Positions 1 to 6,255 are shown, counted from the first letter of the stretch. The stretch: DNA of 7,142 bases from Promethearchaeota archaeon (GCA_019057735.1 JAHLWV010000110.1:1-7142); one strand, 5' to 3'. Program-made: numbers and translations. Notes: a model not told the origin generated them from the sequence alone.

Positions 1-1169
1 AGTAAGATCAAAGATAAAATTCCTATTAAAGGACCTAAAGCTAATAGCGTAAATCCAAATGACCAACTTACCGTGTGCACAAAAGAAGGCAACAATCTTA
101 TGGAGATTAAAGTAATTCCAAAGCCCACGGAGGTTTGAACTGTTAAAGAAGTGCCAATGTAATCCTGATCGCTTAACTCGGTTATCATAACGGAATATTG
201 AGGTGAGTCTGGTACAACAGTAATACCCCAGATTATCGCAATTATTAAAGCCAATATTGTATTATTAAAAAAAAATCCAATTACTAAAGAGCTAGATCCA
301 CTTATGATCAGCATTATAATGTTAAATTTTGTCCTTCCTATTCGATCGGCGAGCAAACCTCCAAATGCATTGCCTAATGCACCACTAATAAAGACTATAA
401 ACGTTCCAATCGAAAAAAATAGTGTAGCATCTCCACTTGGATAAGACAAATTATAAGATTCTTTAAGAAAAACAGGAATCCAAACCCAAAAAGCATAAAG
501 TTCCCACATATGGCCAAAATAGGCTAAATTTGCGTATTTAACTGAATTTTTTGCCCAAATTACCTTCAAATTTGAGAGTTTAAATTTCGCACCATGGGAT
601 ACATAAGGGCCTTCAGTAATAAATAGATATATCAAAACTGAACCTACTAAAGCCAGGAGAGATGATATACTTAATAATAATCGCCACTCAGGCGAACCTA
701 TGATATTAAATACATAGGGAAGTCCAGACCCCGCAGTTAAGGCACCAAGTAATATCCCAACAGCTAAACCTCGATGTTCTTGAAACCAAGATGCCATAAG
801 CTTCATAGCTGTGGGATAAACACCAGCGAGAAAAAAACCTGTTAAAAAACGGAATAATAATAACCATAAGAAATTAGGAGAAAAAATGACTAAAAAATTA
901 GTTAAAGCGCTCAATCCTGCAAAAAGGCTATAGAAGTTTTTTGTTTTTATTGTATCTGACAAATTTAAAAGCGCTGAAAAAACACCCCCTGTAACAAATC
1001 CAAATATAAGTATCATACTTAGTAGAGTGATGTCATATTCATTTAGTGTCCATAAATTTATCAATTGATCTACAATAGCGTTTACACTGAACCATACAGT
1101 AAGAGAAAACAGTAATGAAACTGAAATTATAATTAAAATCGCAAATTTTGATTTAAGATATCGTGTCAA
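1..1169 (-). CDS. MFS permease, C-terminus cut by window edge
   Basis: Membrane transporter of the major facilitator superfamily; the substrate cannot be told. The minus-strand frame is open from a TAA at 1194-1196 to the window edge, giving about 389 residues, close to a full 12-helix MFS protein, so only a short tail is missing. Visible hallmarks are a basic N-terminus (TRYLKSKF) followed by a first helix, the segment RFLTGFFLAGVYP near residues 107-119, MWELYAFWVWIPVF near 221-234, and the MFS loop motif GLLADRIGRT near 271-280, after which further helices continue. The segment VVPDSPQYSVMITELS near the end resembles a widespread uncharacterised MFS group with bacterial members. No in-frame ATG exists before about residue 52, which lies beyond the first helix, so the TTG at 1169 is the only plausible ordinary start, without a clear ribosome binding site. 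It lies 91 bp behind the hydrolase gene on the same strand and may have its own promoter. Confidence 0.85.
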   Translation of the reverse strand, partial: MTRYLKSKFAILIIISVSLLFSLTVWFSVNAIVDQLINLWTLNEYDITLLSMILIFGFVTGGVFSALLNLSDTIKTKNFYSLFAGLSALTNFLVIFSPNFLWLLLFRFLTGFFLAGVYPTAMKLMASWFQEHRGLAVGILLGALTAGSGLPYVFNIIGSPEWRLLLSISSLLALVGSVLIYLFITEGPYVSHGAKFKLSNLKVIWAKNSVKYANLAYFGHMWELYAFWVWIPVFLKESYNLSYPSGDATLFFSIGTFIVFISGALGNAFGGLLADRIGRTKFNIIMLIISGSSSLVIGFFFNNTILALIIAIIWGITVVPDSPQYSVMITELSDQDYIGTSLTVQTSVGFGITLISIRLLPSFVHTVSWSFGFTLLALGPLIGILSLIL

Positions 1170-1227
1170 CTTTGATGCAACTAGGTTGTTGTTTTAATAA
1201 GTTGAATTGCTGTTTAGAAAATTTAAA

Positions 1228-1240
1228 TTAAATTATAATA
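1228..1240 (-). promoter_or_regulatory. Candidate TATA box for the MFS gene
   Basis: On the minus strand this reads TATTATAATTTAA, within the gap between the hydrolase stop and the MFS start. A start of transcription about 25 bases downstream would fall near 1208 and leave a leader of roughly 40 bases before the TTG at 1169. The whole gap is AT-rich, so the match is weak evidence; read-through from the hydrolase gene is equally possible. Confidence 0.3.
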
Positions 1241-1260
1241 AATTCTAAATTCTAGTTTTT

Positions 1261-3039
1261 TTACACAATTCTAAAAAAAATCTTGACATAAAAAATAATA
1301 AGAGGACACATTACTAAGCAGTAAAGCGCCAAACTGCTTTTATAAAACTTAGATAAATACATTACTAATTGTCTAATGTAAAAAGTGAACACTCCAAATA
1401 AAGCAAAGAACCCAATAAGTGAAACTACACCTCCAAGCAAAGGGTAGGGTGGAATAGGGACAAATATGACAAAAATCAATAACGAGGCTAACCGTATTAC
1501 CATTAAAATATAAGTGTGTTTCGGATTAAATTCTCTTAAATACATATAATCCATAATTCCTGACCCTAGTCCTATCGCTATTGATATGAACAGCGAGGTA
1601 TTTATAATGGGAATGAAAGATTTTAGCATAATTGTAGCGTTTAAATTGTAAATAATCAAAAATAGAACCATAGGAATAAGAATTGTTAAAAATGTATAGA
1701 AAAATAGTAAAAAGTCGTGCTTAATCCAACTTCTCCATTCATTCTTCCAATTTGAATGCAGTTCACTTGGTATAAAAAGTAGAATGATTAGAGTTACTAT
1801 TGGATAGAGGATGAAATAACCAAACATTAATGATACGTTAAAAATTGAGCAAAAAATGCCTGTTATGAGAGCTGTTAAGAGATAGGCGCTAGAACGATAG
1901 ATAACCATTTTTTTGTATTTCTCATTTGCTGTTTTTTCATCGAAGGGGGATTTTTCTCCCGGTATCTTCTCCCAAACAGGTTGGATTTTAAATTTGATTG
2001 CAAGAATACTGATAGCGATAAAAAATAAAACTGAAGCAATAATAATTGAATTTTCTGATATGTCACTTTTAGGATACACTAAAGTAAATAAATGTATATG
2101 GGTAATTTCGGATTCTAAATTTGAAATATCAATCGAAGAATTATAGTAGTAATACTGAAACCAAGCAAGCGAGAATTTTAATGATGTTTGATCGTATTCA
2201 TTCTCAGAATGACTTAATCCAGGTCTCAATTTTAATTCAATATCGGTTCTATTATCACCATTTAACAGAGAGTAAAAATCTATACTTGATTTAGGATATA
2301 TTAAAGTATCACCGGTTCCGTGAATAAGCAATAAATTCTCAGTATTAGTTTCATTTGCGATATCAAACGCGTCTTGAATCTCTTCTAATCTATTTATAGT
2401 AGATGTTGTTCCGATTAAATTTTGAAACGGAAAAATATCTAAAAATAAATCCAGAGAAGATAATGGATGGTATAGAACAGTTGTAAAGATTCTATTATCA
2501 ATTGCTTGAAGAATAGCACCTATACCTCCTCCATAAGAAAAAGCAAACAAAGCAATGTGAGAAATGTTAGGAAAATTGTAAAGATCTTCAATGTAGTCTA
2601 AAACTTCCACCATATCATATGGTTCCTTACCTAAAAAACCGCTCGGTCCTGTTGATTCTCCATGACCTCTTTGTTCTACAGAAAATACACTAAAACCTCT
2701 TTTAACAAGCTGATATGCTTTATCTATATTATCCTCTTTTCGTGAATTTATACCATTTAACATTAACACCATTGGAACGGAGTTGTTATTGAAGGAATAA
2801 TGATCCCTATCAACATACATCACGCCCTTAATTGAAGCACCATCACTCATTCTTACAGAGAACTTTTCATAAACAATATTTTCCTCGTTGAAAAATTCCA
2901 ATCTGGTGATCCCCAATGATACAGCAGAGAGAATAGATACTACTGATAAAATTATCCCCACAACAATGAGCAACAGTGATAATTTTTTGTATGATATTCT
3001 GGTTATATGCATTAATGATTCTAAATCACAAATTTTCAC
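1261..3039 (-). CDS. Membrane-anchored alpha/beta hydrolase fused to a multi-pass membrane domain
   Basis: A 592-residue protein with a basic N-terminus, one membrane helix (about 20-42), an alpha/beta-hydrolase domain (about 55-300) and a C-terminal region with roughly seven further hydrophobic helices (about 331-349, 384-425, 443-465, 475-495, 510-528, 533-557, 570-588). The hydrolase part shows the EQRGHGEST strand-loop (122-130), nucleophile Ser168 in AFSYGG, Asp244 in HGTGDTLI and His277 in GLSHSE: a complete S-D-H triad. The elbow is AxSxG instead of GxSxG. The basic N-terminus and several NxS/T sites suggest the hydrolase domain faces outside. The family includes esterases, dienelactone hydrolases and S9/S15-type peptidases; the substrate is unknown. 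The GTG at 3039 opens the frame, but an ATG at 3012 (residue 10) may be the true start: a TATA-like TTTTATAT at about 3044-3051 would start transcription near 3022. Confidence 0.8.
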   Translation of the reverse strand: MKICDLESLMHITRISYKKLSLLLIVVGIILSVVSILSAVSLGITRLEFFNEENIVYEKFSVRMSDGASIKGVMYVDRDHYSFNNNSVPMVLMLNGINSRKEDNIDKAYQLVKRGFSVFSVEQRGHGESTGPSGFLGKEPYDMVEVLDYIEDLYNFPNISHIALFAFSYGGGIGAILQAIDNRIFTTVLYHPLSSLDLFLDIFPFQNLIGTTSTINRLEEIQDAFDIANETNTENLLLIHGTGDTLIYPKSSIDFYSLLNGDNRTDIELKLRPGLSHSENEYDQTSLKFSLAWFQYYYYNSSIDISNLESEITHIHLFTLVYPKSDISENSIIIASVLFFIAISILAIKFKIQPVWEKIPGEKSPFDEKTANEKYKKMVIYRSSAYLLTALITGIFCSIFNVSLMFGYFILYPIVTLIILLFIPSELHSNWKNEWRSWIKHDFLLFFYTFLTILIPMVLFLIIYNLNATIMLKSFIPIINTSLFISIAIGLGSGIMDYMYLREFNPKHTYILMVIRLASLLIFVIFVPIPPYPLLGGVVSLIGFFALFGVFTFYIRQLVMYLSKFYKSSLALYCLVMCPLIIFYVKIFFRIV

Positions 3040-3063
3040 TAAGATATAAAATTGTAGCCTTTA

Positions 3064-3075
3064 TTTTATATAAAA
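3064..3075. promoter_or_regulatory. Palindromic TATA element in divergent promoter region
   Basis: TTTTATATAAAA is a perfect 12-bp palindrome in the gap between the divergent hydrolase (minus) and zinc-finger (plus) genes. On the minus strand it could serve as a TATA box starting transcription near 3045-3050, just ahead of the GTG at 3039. A second minus-strand TATA-like stretch at 3044-3051 would instead favour the ATG at 3012. Being symmetric, it gives no direction by itself. Confidence 0.35.
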
Positions 3076-3089
3076 CAAGTTTTTAAAAT

Positions 3090-3098
3090 AAAATATAT
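3090..3098 (+). promoter_or_regulatory. Candidate TATA box for the small zinc-finger gene
   Basis: AAAATATAT sits about 45 bases ahead of the ATG at 3142. Transcription would begin near 3120 and give a leader of about 20 bases that contains AGGTTTGAT (3131-3139), a plausible ribosome binding site directly before the start codon. Spacing fits an archaeal promoter; the region is AT-rich, so confidence is moderate. Confidence 0.4.
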
Positions 3099-3141
3099 CT
3101 TAATTAATTACATAGTCCCTCTAATTATCTAGGTTTGATCT

Positions 3142-3396
3142 ATGGAATCAAAATGCAGTATTTGTGGAAAACCATCTGTTGCTAATTGCTCAAAATGTGG
3201 AGTTCCACTTTGTAGCGAACATATCGAGCATGGAGTTTCTTTAAGAACTAATGCGCCAACGATAGATTGCCCTAGTTGTAAAGTGAAAATGAATCGGAAG
3301 GTTAAAAAGAAGTCTTATCTACTAGCAATTGTTTTTATAGTGGTAGCTATAATAATTATTCTGTATTTCAATAGTATTTTCACATTCTTTCCGTAA
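3142..3396 (+). CDS. Small zinc-finger protein with C-terminal membrane anchor
   Basis: An 84-residue protein I cannot assign to a named family. The first half carries Cys5/Cys8, Cys16/Cys19, Cys24/His27 with His30, and a second pair Cys43/Cys46 in CPSC. The spacing CxxC-x7-CxxC-x4-CxxH recalls B-box or AN1-like treble-clef fingers and could bind two zinc ions. A basic linker (NRKVKKK, 51-57) leads into a single hydrophobic helix (about 59-76) near the C-terminus, so the finger domain should stay in the cytoplasm, tail-anchored to the membrane. The start is supported by AGGTTTGAT just upstream and a TATA-like element. Its own T-tract downstream suggests a single-gene transcript. A role in protein-protein interaction or ubiquitin-like biology would be speculation. 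Confidence 0.7.
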   Translation: MESKCSICGKPSVANCSKCGVPLCSEHIEHGVSLRTNAPTIDCPSCKVKMNRKVKKKSYLLAIVFIVVAIIIILYFNSIFTFFP

Positions 3397-3421
3397 AATT
3401 TAATTTTATTGGTTTGTAAGG

Positions 3422-3429
3422 TTTTTTTT
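3422..3429 (+). terminator. T-tract terminator after the zinc-finger gene
   Basis: Eight consecutive T residues 26 bases after the stop codon of the zinc-finger gene fit archaeal intrinsic termination, which relies on T-runs. A weak stem AAGAT/ATCTT follows at about 3432-3446 and is probably not essential. Confidence 0.45.
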
Positions 3430-3552
3430 AGAAGATCAGAAATCTTTCCTACACTAAACGCATTTTTTCATATTTAAACGGTCAAAAAGATTAATTATTA
3501 CATTTCATATTATTTTCATAATAACAATTTAAAAATTATAATAGGGAAAGAG

Positions 3553-4587
3553 ATGGGTTTAAAAACTAACATCACTGAAATGTTTGGGATTAAATATCCT
3601 ATTTTAGCTGCTCCAATGGGTCCATTTTATACCACAGATTTAACTATAGCAGTTTCAGAAGCTGGAGGTCTTGGAGTGTTAAGTCATACTAATCTATTTG
3701 GTAAAAGTAGTTTGACTGAAATGAAGAGAAATATGGAGCATGTTGTTGAACATACAGATAAACCTTTTGGTTTTAACATAAGAACCTCAAGATTGCAAAT
3801 GGATGCACCTGGTCTATGCCGGGCAATTCCTCGGTTCATAAACAACAATCCGAAGATCAAAGAACAATGTCGTTATATAATCACGAGCGCCGGTACTCCA
3901 AAGATGATCTATAACAAAGCGTTTCAAAAACTAAGAGATGGTGGATCAGAGATAAAGCATTTTCATGTGGCACCTGCTCTATGGTTAGCAGACAAATGCG
4001 TGGCTGCTGGATGCGATGGTGTAGTAGTAACGGGATGGGAAGGTGGAGGCCATCAATCCTATGAAAAAGTAAGCTCTTTAGTTCTTCTCCAGCAAGTTAA
4101 AGAGAAACACCCAGACCTCCCATTAATAGCATGTGGTGGGATAGCTACGGGAGAAGGGATGGCTGCAGCTTTATCGCTTGGAGCAGGAGGAATTGCAATG
4201 GGTTCTAGATTTATAGCATCAAAAGAAAGCGAATTTCATGAAAATTATAAAAATATTGTACCTGCTGCTGGAGCAAATGATACAATGTGGGTTACCGGTG
4301 TATTAGGTCCTATTAGACTTTGGAGGAATAAATACTCACTTGACCATGGAGTAGTAACTAGTAAAGAAGAAAAGATGGCTCTTGAAGCTCAACTTACTCC
4401 ACAAAAGGCTTTAGAAGACCAAAAGCACTATGAAATGACTTATAATGGAAATATAGACGATGGTGCAGTATTATTGGGTCAAAGTATTGGAGTTATTAAG
4501 TCTATTGAAAGCGTTAAAGATATAATGGATAATATAGTAAGAACAGCTGAAAAATCCTTAATCAAAGCTTCAAAGATGGTCATCTAA
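3553..4587 (+). CDS. Nitronate monooxygenase / 2-nitropropane dioxygenase family flavoenzyme
   Basis: A 344-residue cytoplasmic TIM-barrel flavoprotein of the NMO/2-nitropropane dioxygenase family, full length for the group. Such enzymes bind FMN and oxidise alkyl nitronates to carbonyl compounds and nitrite; relatives include the FabK-type enoyl-ACP reductase, so the true substrate is open. Visible motifs: the N-terminal barrel strand PILAAPMG (16-23) with EAGGLGVL (36-43), GWEGGGH (161-167) containing the conserved His167 expected near the flavin, and the FMN-phosphate segment ACGGIATGEG (193-202) and GAGGIAMGSRF (210-220). The start ATG has the purine-rich AGGGAAAGAG right before it. The gene stands alone on the plus strand, with T-runs downstream. 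Promoter candidates in the AT-rich 156-bp upstream gap (for example TTCATATTATT near 3504-3514) cannot be ranked. The neighbours do not indicate a pathway. Confidence 0.85.
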   Translation: MGLKTNITEMFGIKYPILAAPMGPFYTTDLTIAVSEAGGLGVLSHTNLFGKSSLTEMKRNMEHVVEHTDKPFGFNIRTSRLQMDAPGLCRAIPRFINNNPKIKEQCRYIITSAGTPKMIYNKAFQKLRDGGSEIKHFHVAPALWLADKCVAAGCDGVVVTGWEGGGHQSYEKVSSLVLLQQVKEKHPDLPLIACGGIATGEGMAAALSLGAGGIAMGSRFIASKESEFHENYKNIVPAAGANDTMWVTGVLGPIRLWRNKYSLDHGVVTSKEEKMALEAQLTPQKALEDQKHYEMTYNGNIDDGAVLLGQSIGVIKSIESVKDIMDNIVRTAEKSLIKASKMVI

Positions 4588-4620
4588 TTCACTTTTCTTA
4601 CTAAAAAATTTTTCCTATAC

Positions 4621-4627
4621 TTTTTTT
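4621..4627 (+). terminator. T-rich terminator after the NMO-family gene
   Basis: A five-T run (after an A-run) and then seven T residues occur within 40 bases of the stop codon, as expected for archaeal T-tract termination. The same stretch continues into TTTATATT, so it could also act as an upstream promoter element for the next small ORF. Confidence 0.4.
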
Positions 4628-4655
4628 ATATTCAGACCCATATTATAGATAAAGA

Positions 4656-4664
4656 TTTATATAT
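4656..4664 (+). promoter_or_regulatory. Candidate TATA box before the small acidic ORF
   Basis: TTTATATAT is a good TATA-like match. Transcription from it would begin near 4685, essentially at the ATT proposed as start codon, which would leave AGGTG (4673-4677) outside the mRNA. A weaker TATA-like stretch at 4624-4632 would give a start near 4653 and a leader that includes AGGTG. Which of the two is used cannot be decided here. Confidence 0.35.
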
Positions 4665-4683
4665 TGAGAATTAGGTGTGAAAA

Positions 4684-4923
4684 ATTAACAATAAGAAAAA
4701 GGTTGAGCTCATAGCAGAAATTTTAGATAGATACGACGATAATGAATGCTTTTATTGTGGTGGGACTTTAAATGGCGATTTAGAGAGTGATGATTTCGAT
4801 GACGGATATTCTGGTGATTGGTGTTCTGATTGTTCTAAAGAAATTGACCCGAATGATGACTGGGAGGACGTTTGTTTAGATGCGATTGATAAAGTGATTC
4901 ACGATAAACCCTTTAAAGCCTAA
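4684..4923 (+). CDS. Small acidic CxxC/CxxC zinc-ribbon-like protein without ordinary start codon
   Basis: An 80-codon open frame encoding about 79 residues, not recognised as a named family. It has a lysine-rich N-terminus (NNKKK), a predicted helix (about 7-18), the pair Cys22/Cys25 in CFYCGG, an acidic linker, the pair Cys47/Cys50 in WCSDC, and an acidic helical tail. Two CxxC pairs about 22 residues apart suggest a zinc ribbon; the rest is rich in Asp. The frame is closed upstream by TGA at 4678-4680 and holds no ATG, GTG or TTG before GTG at 4894. Translation could begin at ATT 4684, six bases after AGGTG (4673-4677). Alternatively, removing one A from the five-A run at 4680-4684 would link the frame to GTG at 4677 (MKINNKKK). 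The gene is either real with an unusual start, frameshifted, or affected by a sequence error. Confidence 0.55.
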   Translation: MNNKKKVELIAEILDRYDDNECFYCGGTLNGDLESDDFDDGYSGDWCSDCSKEIDPNDDWEDVCLDAIDKVIHDKPFKA

Positions 4924-4967
4924 CCTACACCTCTAACGATTTAATGTAGTATTTAAATTCTTATTCT

Positions 4968-5390
4968 CTATTTTTTTACTTCTATTTCACATCCACAGTG
5001 ACTAGAACTTAAGATCACCTCACCACAAGGACATTTTTTTGGATGCTTATATTTCTTACAAATCTTATTTATTGTTTCACACGAGAAAAGCAAATTTAAA
5101 TTTTCACTTTCGCGATGAGCAAGTTCTGGTTTTACGCCTAATTCGTTATGGAGAAAAATTTCTAAGAGCCTTGCGTGCCTGATTAATTCAATTGCTAATT
5201 CTCTACCCATAGAAGTTAATTCGACTTCACGGTAAGCTTCATATTCTACAAAACCCTTTGTTTTTAATCTCGTAATGCAACTCCCCAATGTAGAGTGAGC
5301 TATATTGAGTTCTTTAGCAATTTTTCCAACTTTTAAAGGAATACTCTTCTGAAATAAAAACTTAATAACAGTATACTCTAAATCTTGCAT
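4968..5390 (-). CDS. DtxR/MntR-like metal-dependent transcription regulator with atypical ligands
   Basis: A 140-residue cytoplasmic DNA-binding protein. Residues about 5-65 form a winged helix-turn-helix with the DtxR-type sequence GFVEYEAYREVELTSMGRELA (written here only as landmarks GFVEYEAY, 46-53, and LTSMGR, 58-63). It continues with the DtxR dimerisation helix (RHARLLEIFL, 71-80) and ends with HPKKCPCGEVI (116-126), matching the HPxxCPHGxPI element common in the family. Aligning by eye with Bacillus MntR keeps His72 and Glu96, but the N-terminal Asp/Glu ligands fall on Leu4 and Thr7 and the Glu-His pair on Asn99/Leu100. Instead there are Cys104, Cys111, Cys120, Cys122, Cys132 and Cys134 with His131. 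It follows the ZIP gene by 28 bp and is probably cotranscribed, making it the likely regulator of that transporter. The ATG is preceded by TATAAAT, so an extra promoter is possible. Confidence 0.8.
   Translation of the reverse strand: MQDLEYTVIKFLFQKSIPLKVGKIAKELNIAHSTLGSCITRLKTKGFVEYEAYREVELTSMGRELAIELIRHARLLEIFLHNELGVKPELAHRESENLNLLFSCETINKICKKYKHPKKCPCGEVILSSSHCGCEIEVKK
4971..4977 (+). terminator. T-tract after the small acidic ORF
   Basis: Seven T residues 47 bases after the plus-strand stop at 4921-4923, overlapping the 3' end of the converging regulator gene. This would suit archaeal termination of the plus-strand transcript. No matching minus-strand T-run was seen for the regulator. 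Confidence 0.3.
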
Positions 5391-5418
5391 AGCTCGATTT
5401 ATACTTGTTTTTGATAAA

Positions 5419-6174
5419 TTAATGATTGTGACCCATGAAACTCATGGTTAAGATCATTACCGTGACCCCTAATAAGATTAAAACTAATTGTTGCATTGTA
5501 TGCTTGAACCCCCACTTTTTATGTAACTCCGGCGTTAAATCTGATAAAGCGATGTATAGAAAACTTGCTGCTGAAATTGCTAGCGCGTAAGGCACGATAA
5601 ACGATATTTCTCCTAAAACGAAAAAACTAACTATTGCCGCAGGAATTGTCGTTATACTTGATAATGTATTAAAAATAAATGCTTTCTTTTTTGAATAGCC
5701 ACTATGTAATAGGATTCCAAAATCTCCAGTCTCCTGTGGAACTTCATGAGCAATTATAGCAAGGCTTACTCCGATTCCAACGGTAAAATTCGTAAGAAAA
5801 CTCGCAGCAATGACAATTCCATCTATAAAATTATGAAAAGCATCACCAATCAAGATAATAGGACCAGCTGCTGCGTGAACATCGCAGTCCTCGTCAGCGC
5901 AATTTCGCCATATAATTATTTTTTCCAAGAAAAAGAAAAAAAGAATACCACCTAAAACAAATGGCATTACAGTATTGGGTTCCCCTCCCGCACTCTCTAT
6001 TGCTTCAGGAATTAATCCAAATAACGCTGCTGTGAGCAAAGTTCCGGTCGCAAAAGAGATCAACATTGAAATGAGCGATTTTTGAACTCTTTCTGTTAAT
6101 AGTACAAAGAGAGCAGCTGCTGAAATCGCTCCAATACTACCTAAAGTACTAAAGAGGATTATCCATTCAAGAAT
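5419..6174 (-). CDS. ZIP-family divalent metal transporter (LIV-1/GufA type)
   Basis: An integral membrane transporter that moves zinc or related divalent metals into the cytoplasm. From ATT 6174 it has 251 residues, normal for prokaryotic ZIPs. Numbering from there: helix 1 at about 3-26, FATGTLLTAALFGLIPEA at 41-58, a loop with Cys92, Cys97 and His100, the metal-site helix DAFHNFIDG (111-119), the paired helix HEVPQETGDFGILLHSG (143-159) and LSDLTPELH (210-218) near the end. These are hallmark LIV-1-type ZIP motifs. The first in-frame ATG (6066) would delete helix 1; upstream to the preceding stop at 6256 there is no ATG, GTG or TTG. Translation may begin at ATT 6174, eight bases after GGTG (6183-6186). 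Alternatively, one missing base near 6181-6183 would join ATG 6188, which follows AGGT, to this frame. A TATA box at 6224-6231 supports initiation near 6174-6188. Confidence 0.85.
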   Translation of the reverse strand: MLEWIILFSTLGSIGAISAAALFVLLTERVQKSLISMLISFATGTLLTAALFGLIPEAIESAGGEPNTVMPFVLGGILFFFFLEKIIIWRNCADEDCDVHAAAGPIILIGDAFHNFIDGIVIAASFLTNFTVGIGVSLAIIAHEVPQETGDFGILLHSGYSKKKAFIFNTLSSITTIPAAIVSFFVLGEISFIVPYALAISAASFLYIALSDLTPELHKKWGFKHTMQQLVLILLGVTVMILTMSFMGHNH

Positions 6175-6223
6175 GATAATTACACCATTATTACCTATTA
6201 CTAGATAATTGATGATTTCAAAA

Positions 6224-6231
6224 AATATAAA
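6224..6231 (-). promoter_or_regulatory. TATA box of the ZIP gene
   Basis: The minus strand reads TTTATATT, preceded by the A-rich CGTAAAA that could act as a BRE. Transcription would begin near 6200, about 15 to 25 bases ahead of the proposed translation start and 130 bases ahead of the first ATG. It lies one base past the edge of the palindrome, so a protein bound there would clash with or recruit TBP/TFB. Confidence 0.5.
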
Positions 6232-6232
6232 T

Positions 6233-6250
6233 TTTACGATCGATCGTAAA
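6233..6250. promoter_or_regulatory. 18-bp perfect palindrome, probable operator of the ZIP-regulator unit
   Basis: TTTACGATCGATCGTAAA reads the same on both strands, centred between 6241 and 6242. It lies five bases beyond the stop codon of the S-component gene and immediately upstream of the ZIP TATA box. Symmetric sites of about 18-20 bp beside a promoter are what DtxR/MntR-family dimers bind, and such a regulator is encoded two genes downstream in the same direction. Its position over the BRE/TATA side would suit repression or TFB recruitment. Assignment of the regulator is inference. A short hairpin or transcription end of the S-component gene is the alternative. Confidence 0.6.
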
Positions 6251-6255
6251 TTTAA

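Noticed and set aside
346..351. Another CGATCG-like site (TTCGATCGGC) on the left
   Set aside because: It lies inside the MFS coding region at the conserved DRIGR codons and lacks the TTTA/TAAA flanks of the palindrome upstream of the ZIP gene.
1875..2146. Overlapping open frames within the hydrolase gene on both strands (1875-2066 minus, 1913-2146 plus)
   Set aside because: They lie inside the C-terminal half of a convincing membrane protein gene, have no recognisable domain and no ribosome binding site; they are shadow frames.
3432..3446. Hairpin AAGAT/ATCTT after the zinc-finger gene
   Set aside because: Only five base pairs and placed after, not before, the T-run; not a convincing bacterial-type terminator.
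4675..4680. GTG-TGA before the acidic ORF as a recoded stop (selenocysteine or readthrough)
   Set aside because: No SECIS-like stem-loop was evident, and a stop as second codon makes recoding unlikely; ATT initiation or a one-base indel is simpler.
5746..5955. Plus-strand 69-codon open frame
   Set aside because: It is antisense to the metal-site helices of the ZIP transporter, whose motifs are clear; the translated product looks random and lysine/asparagine rich.
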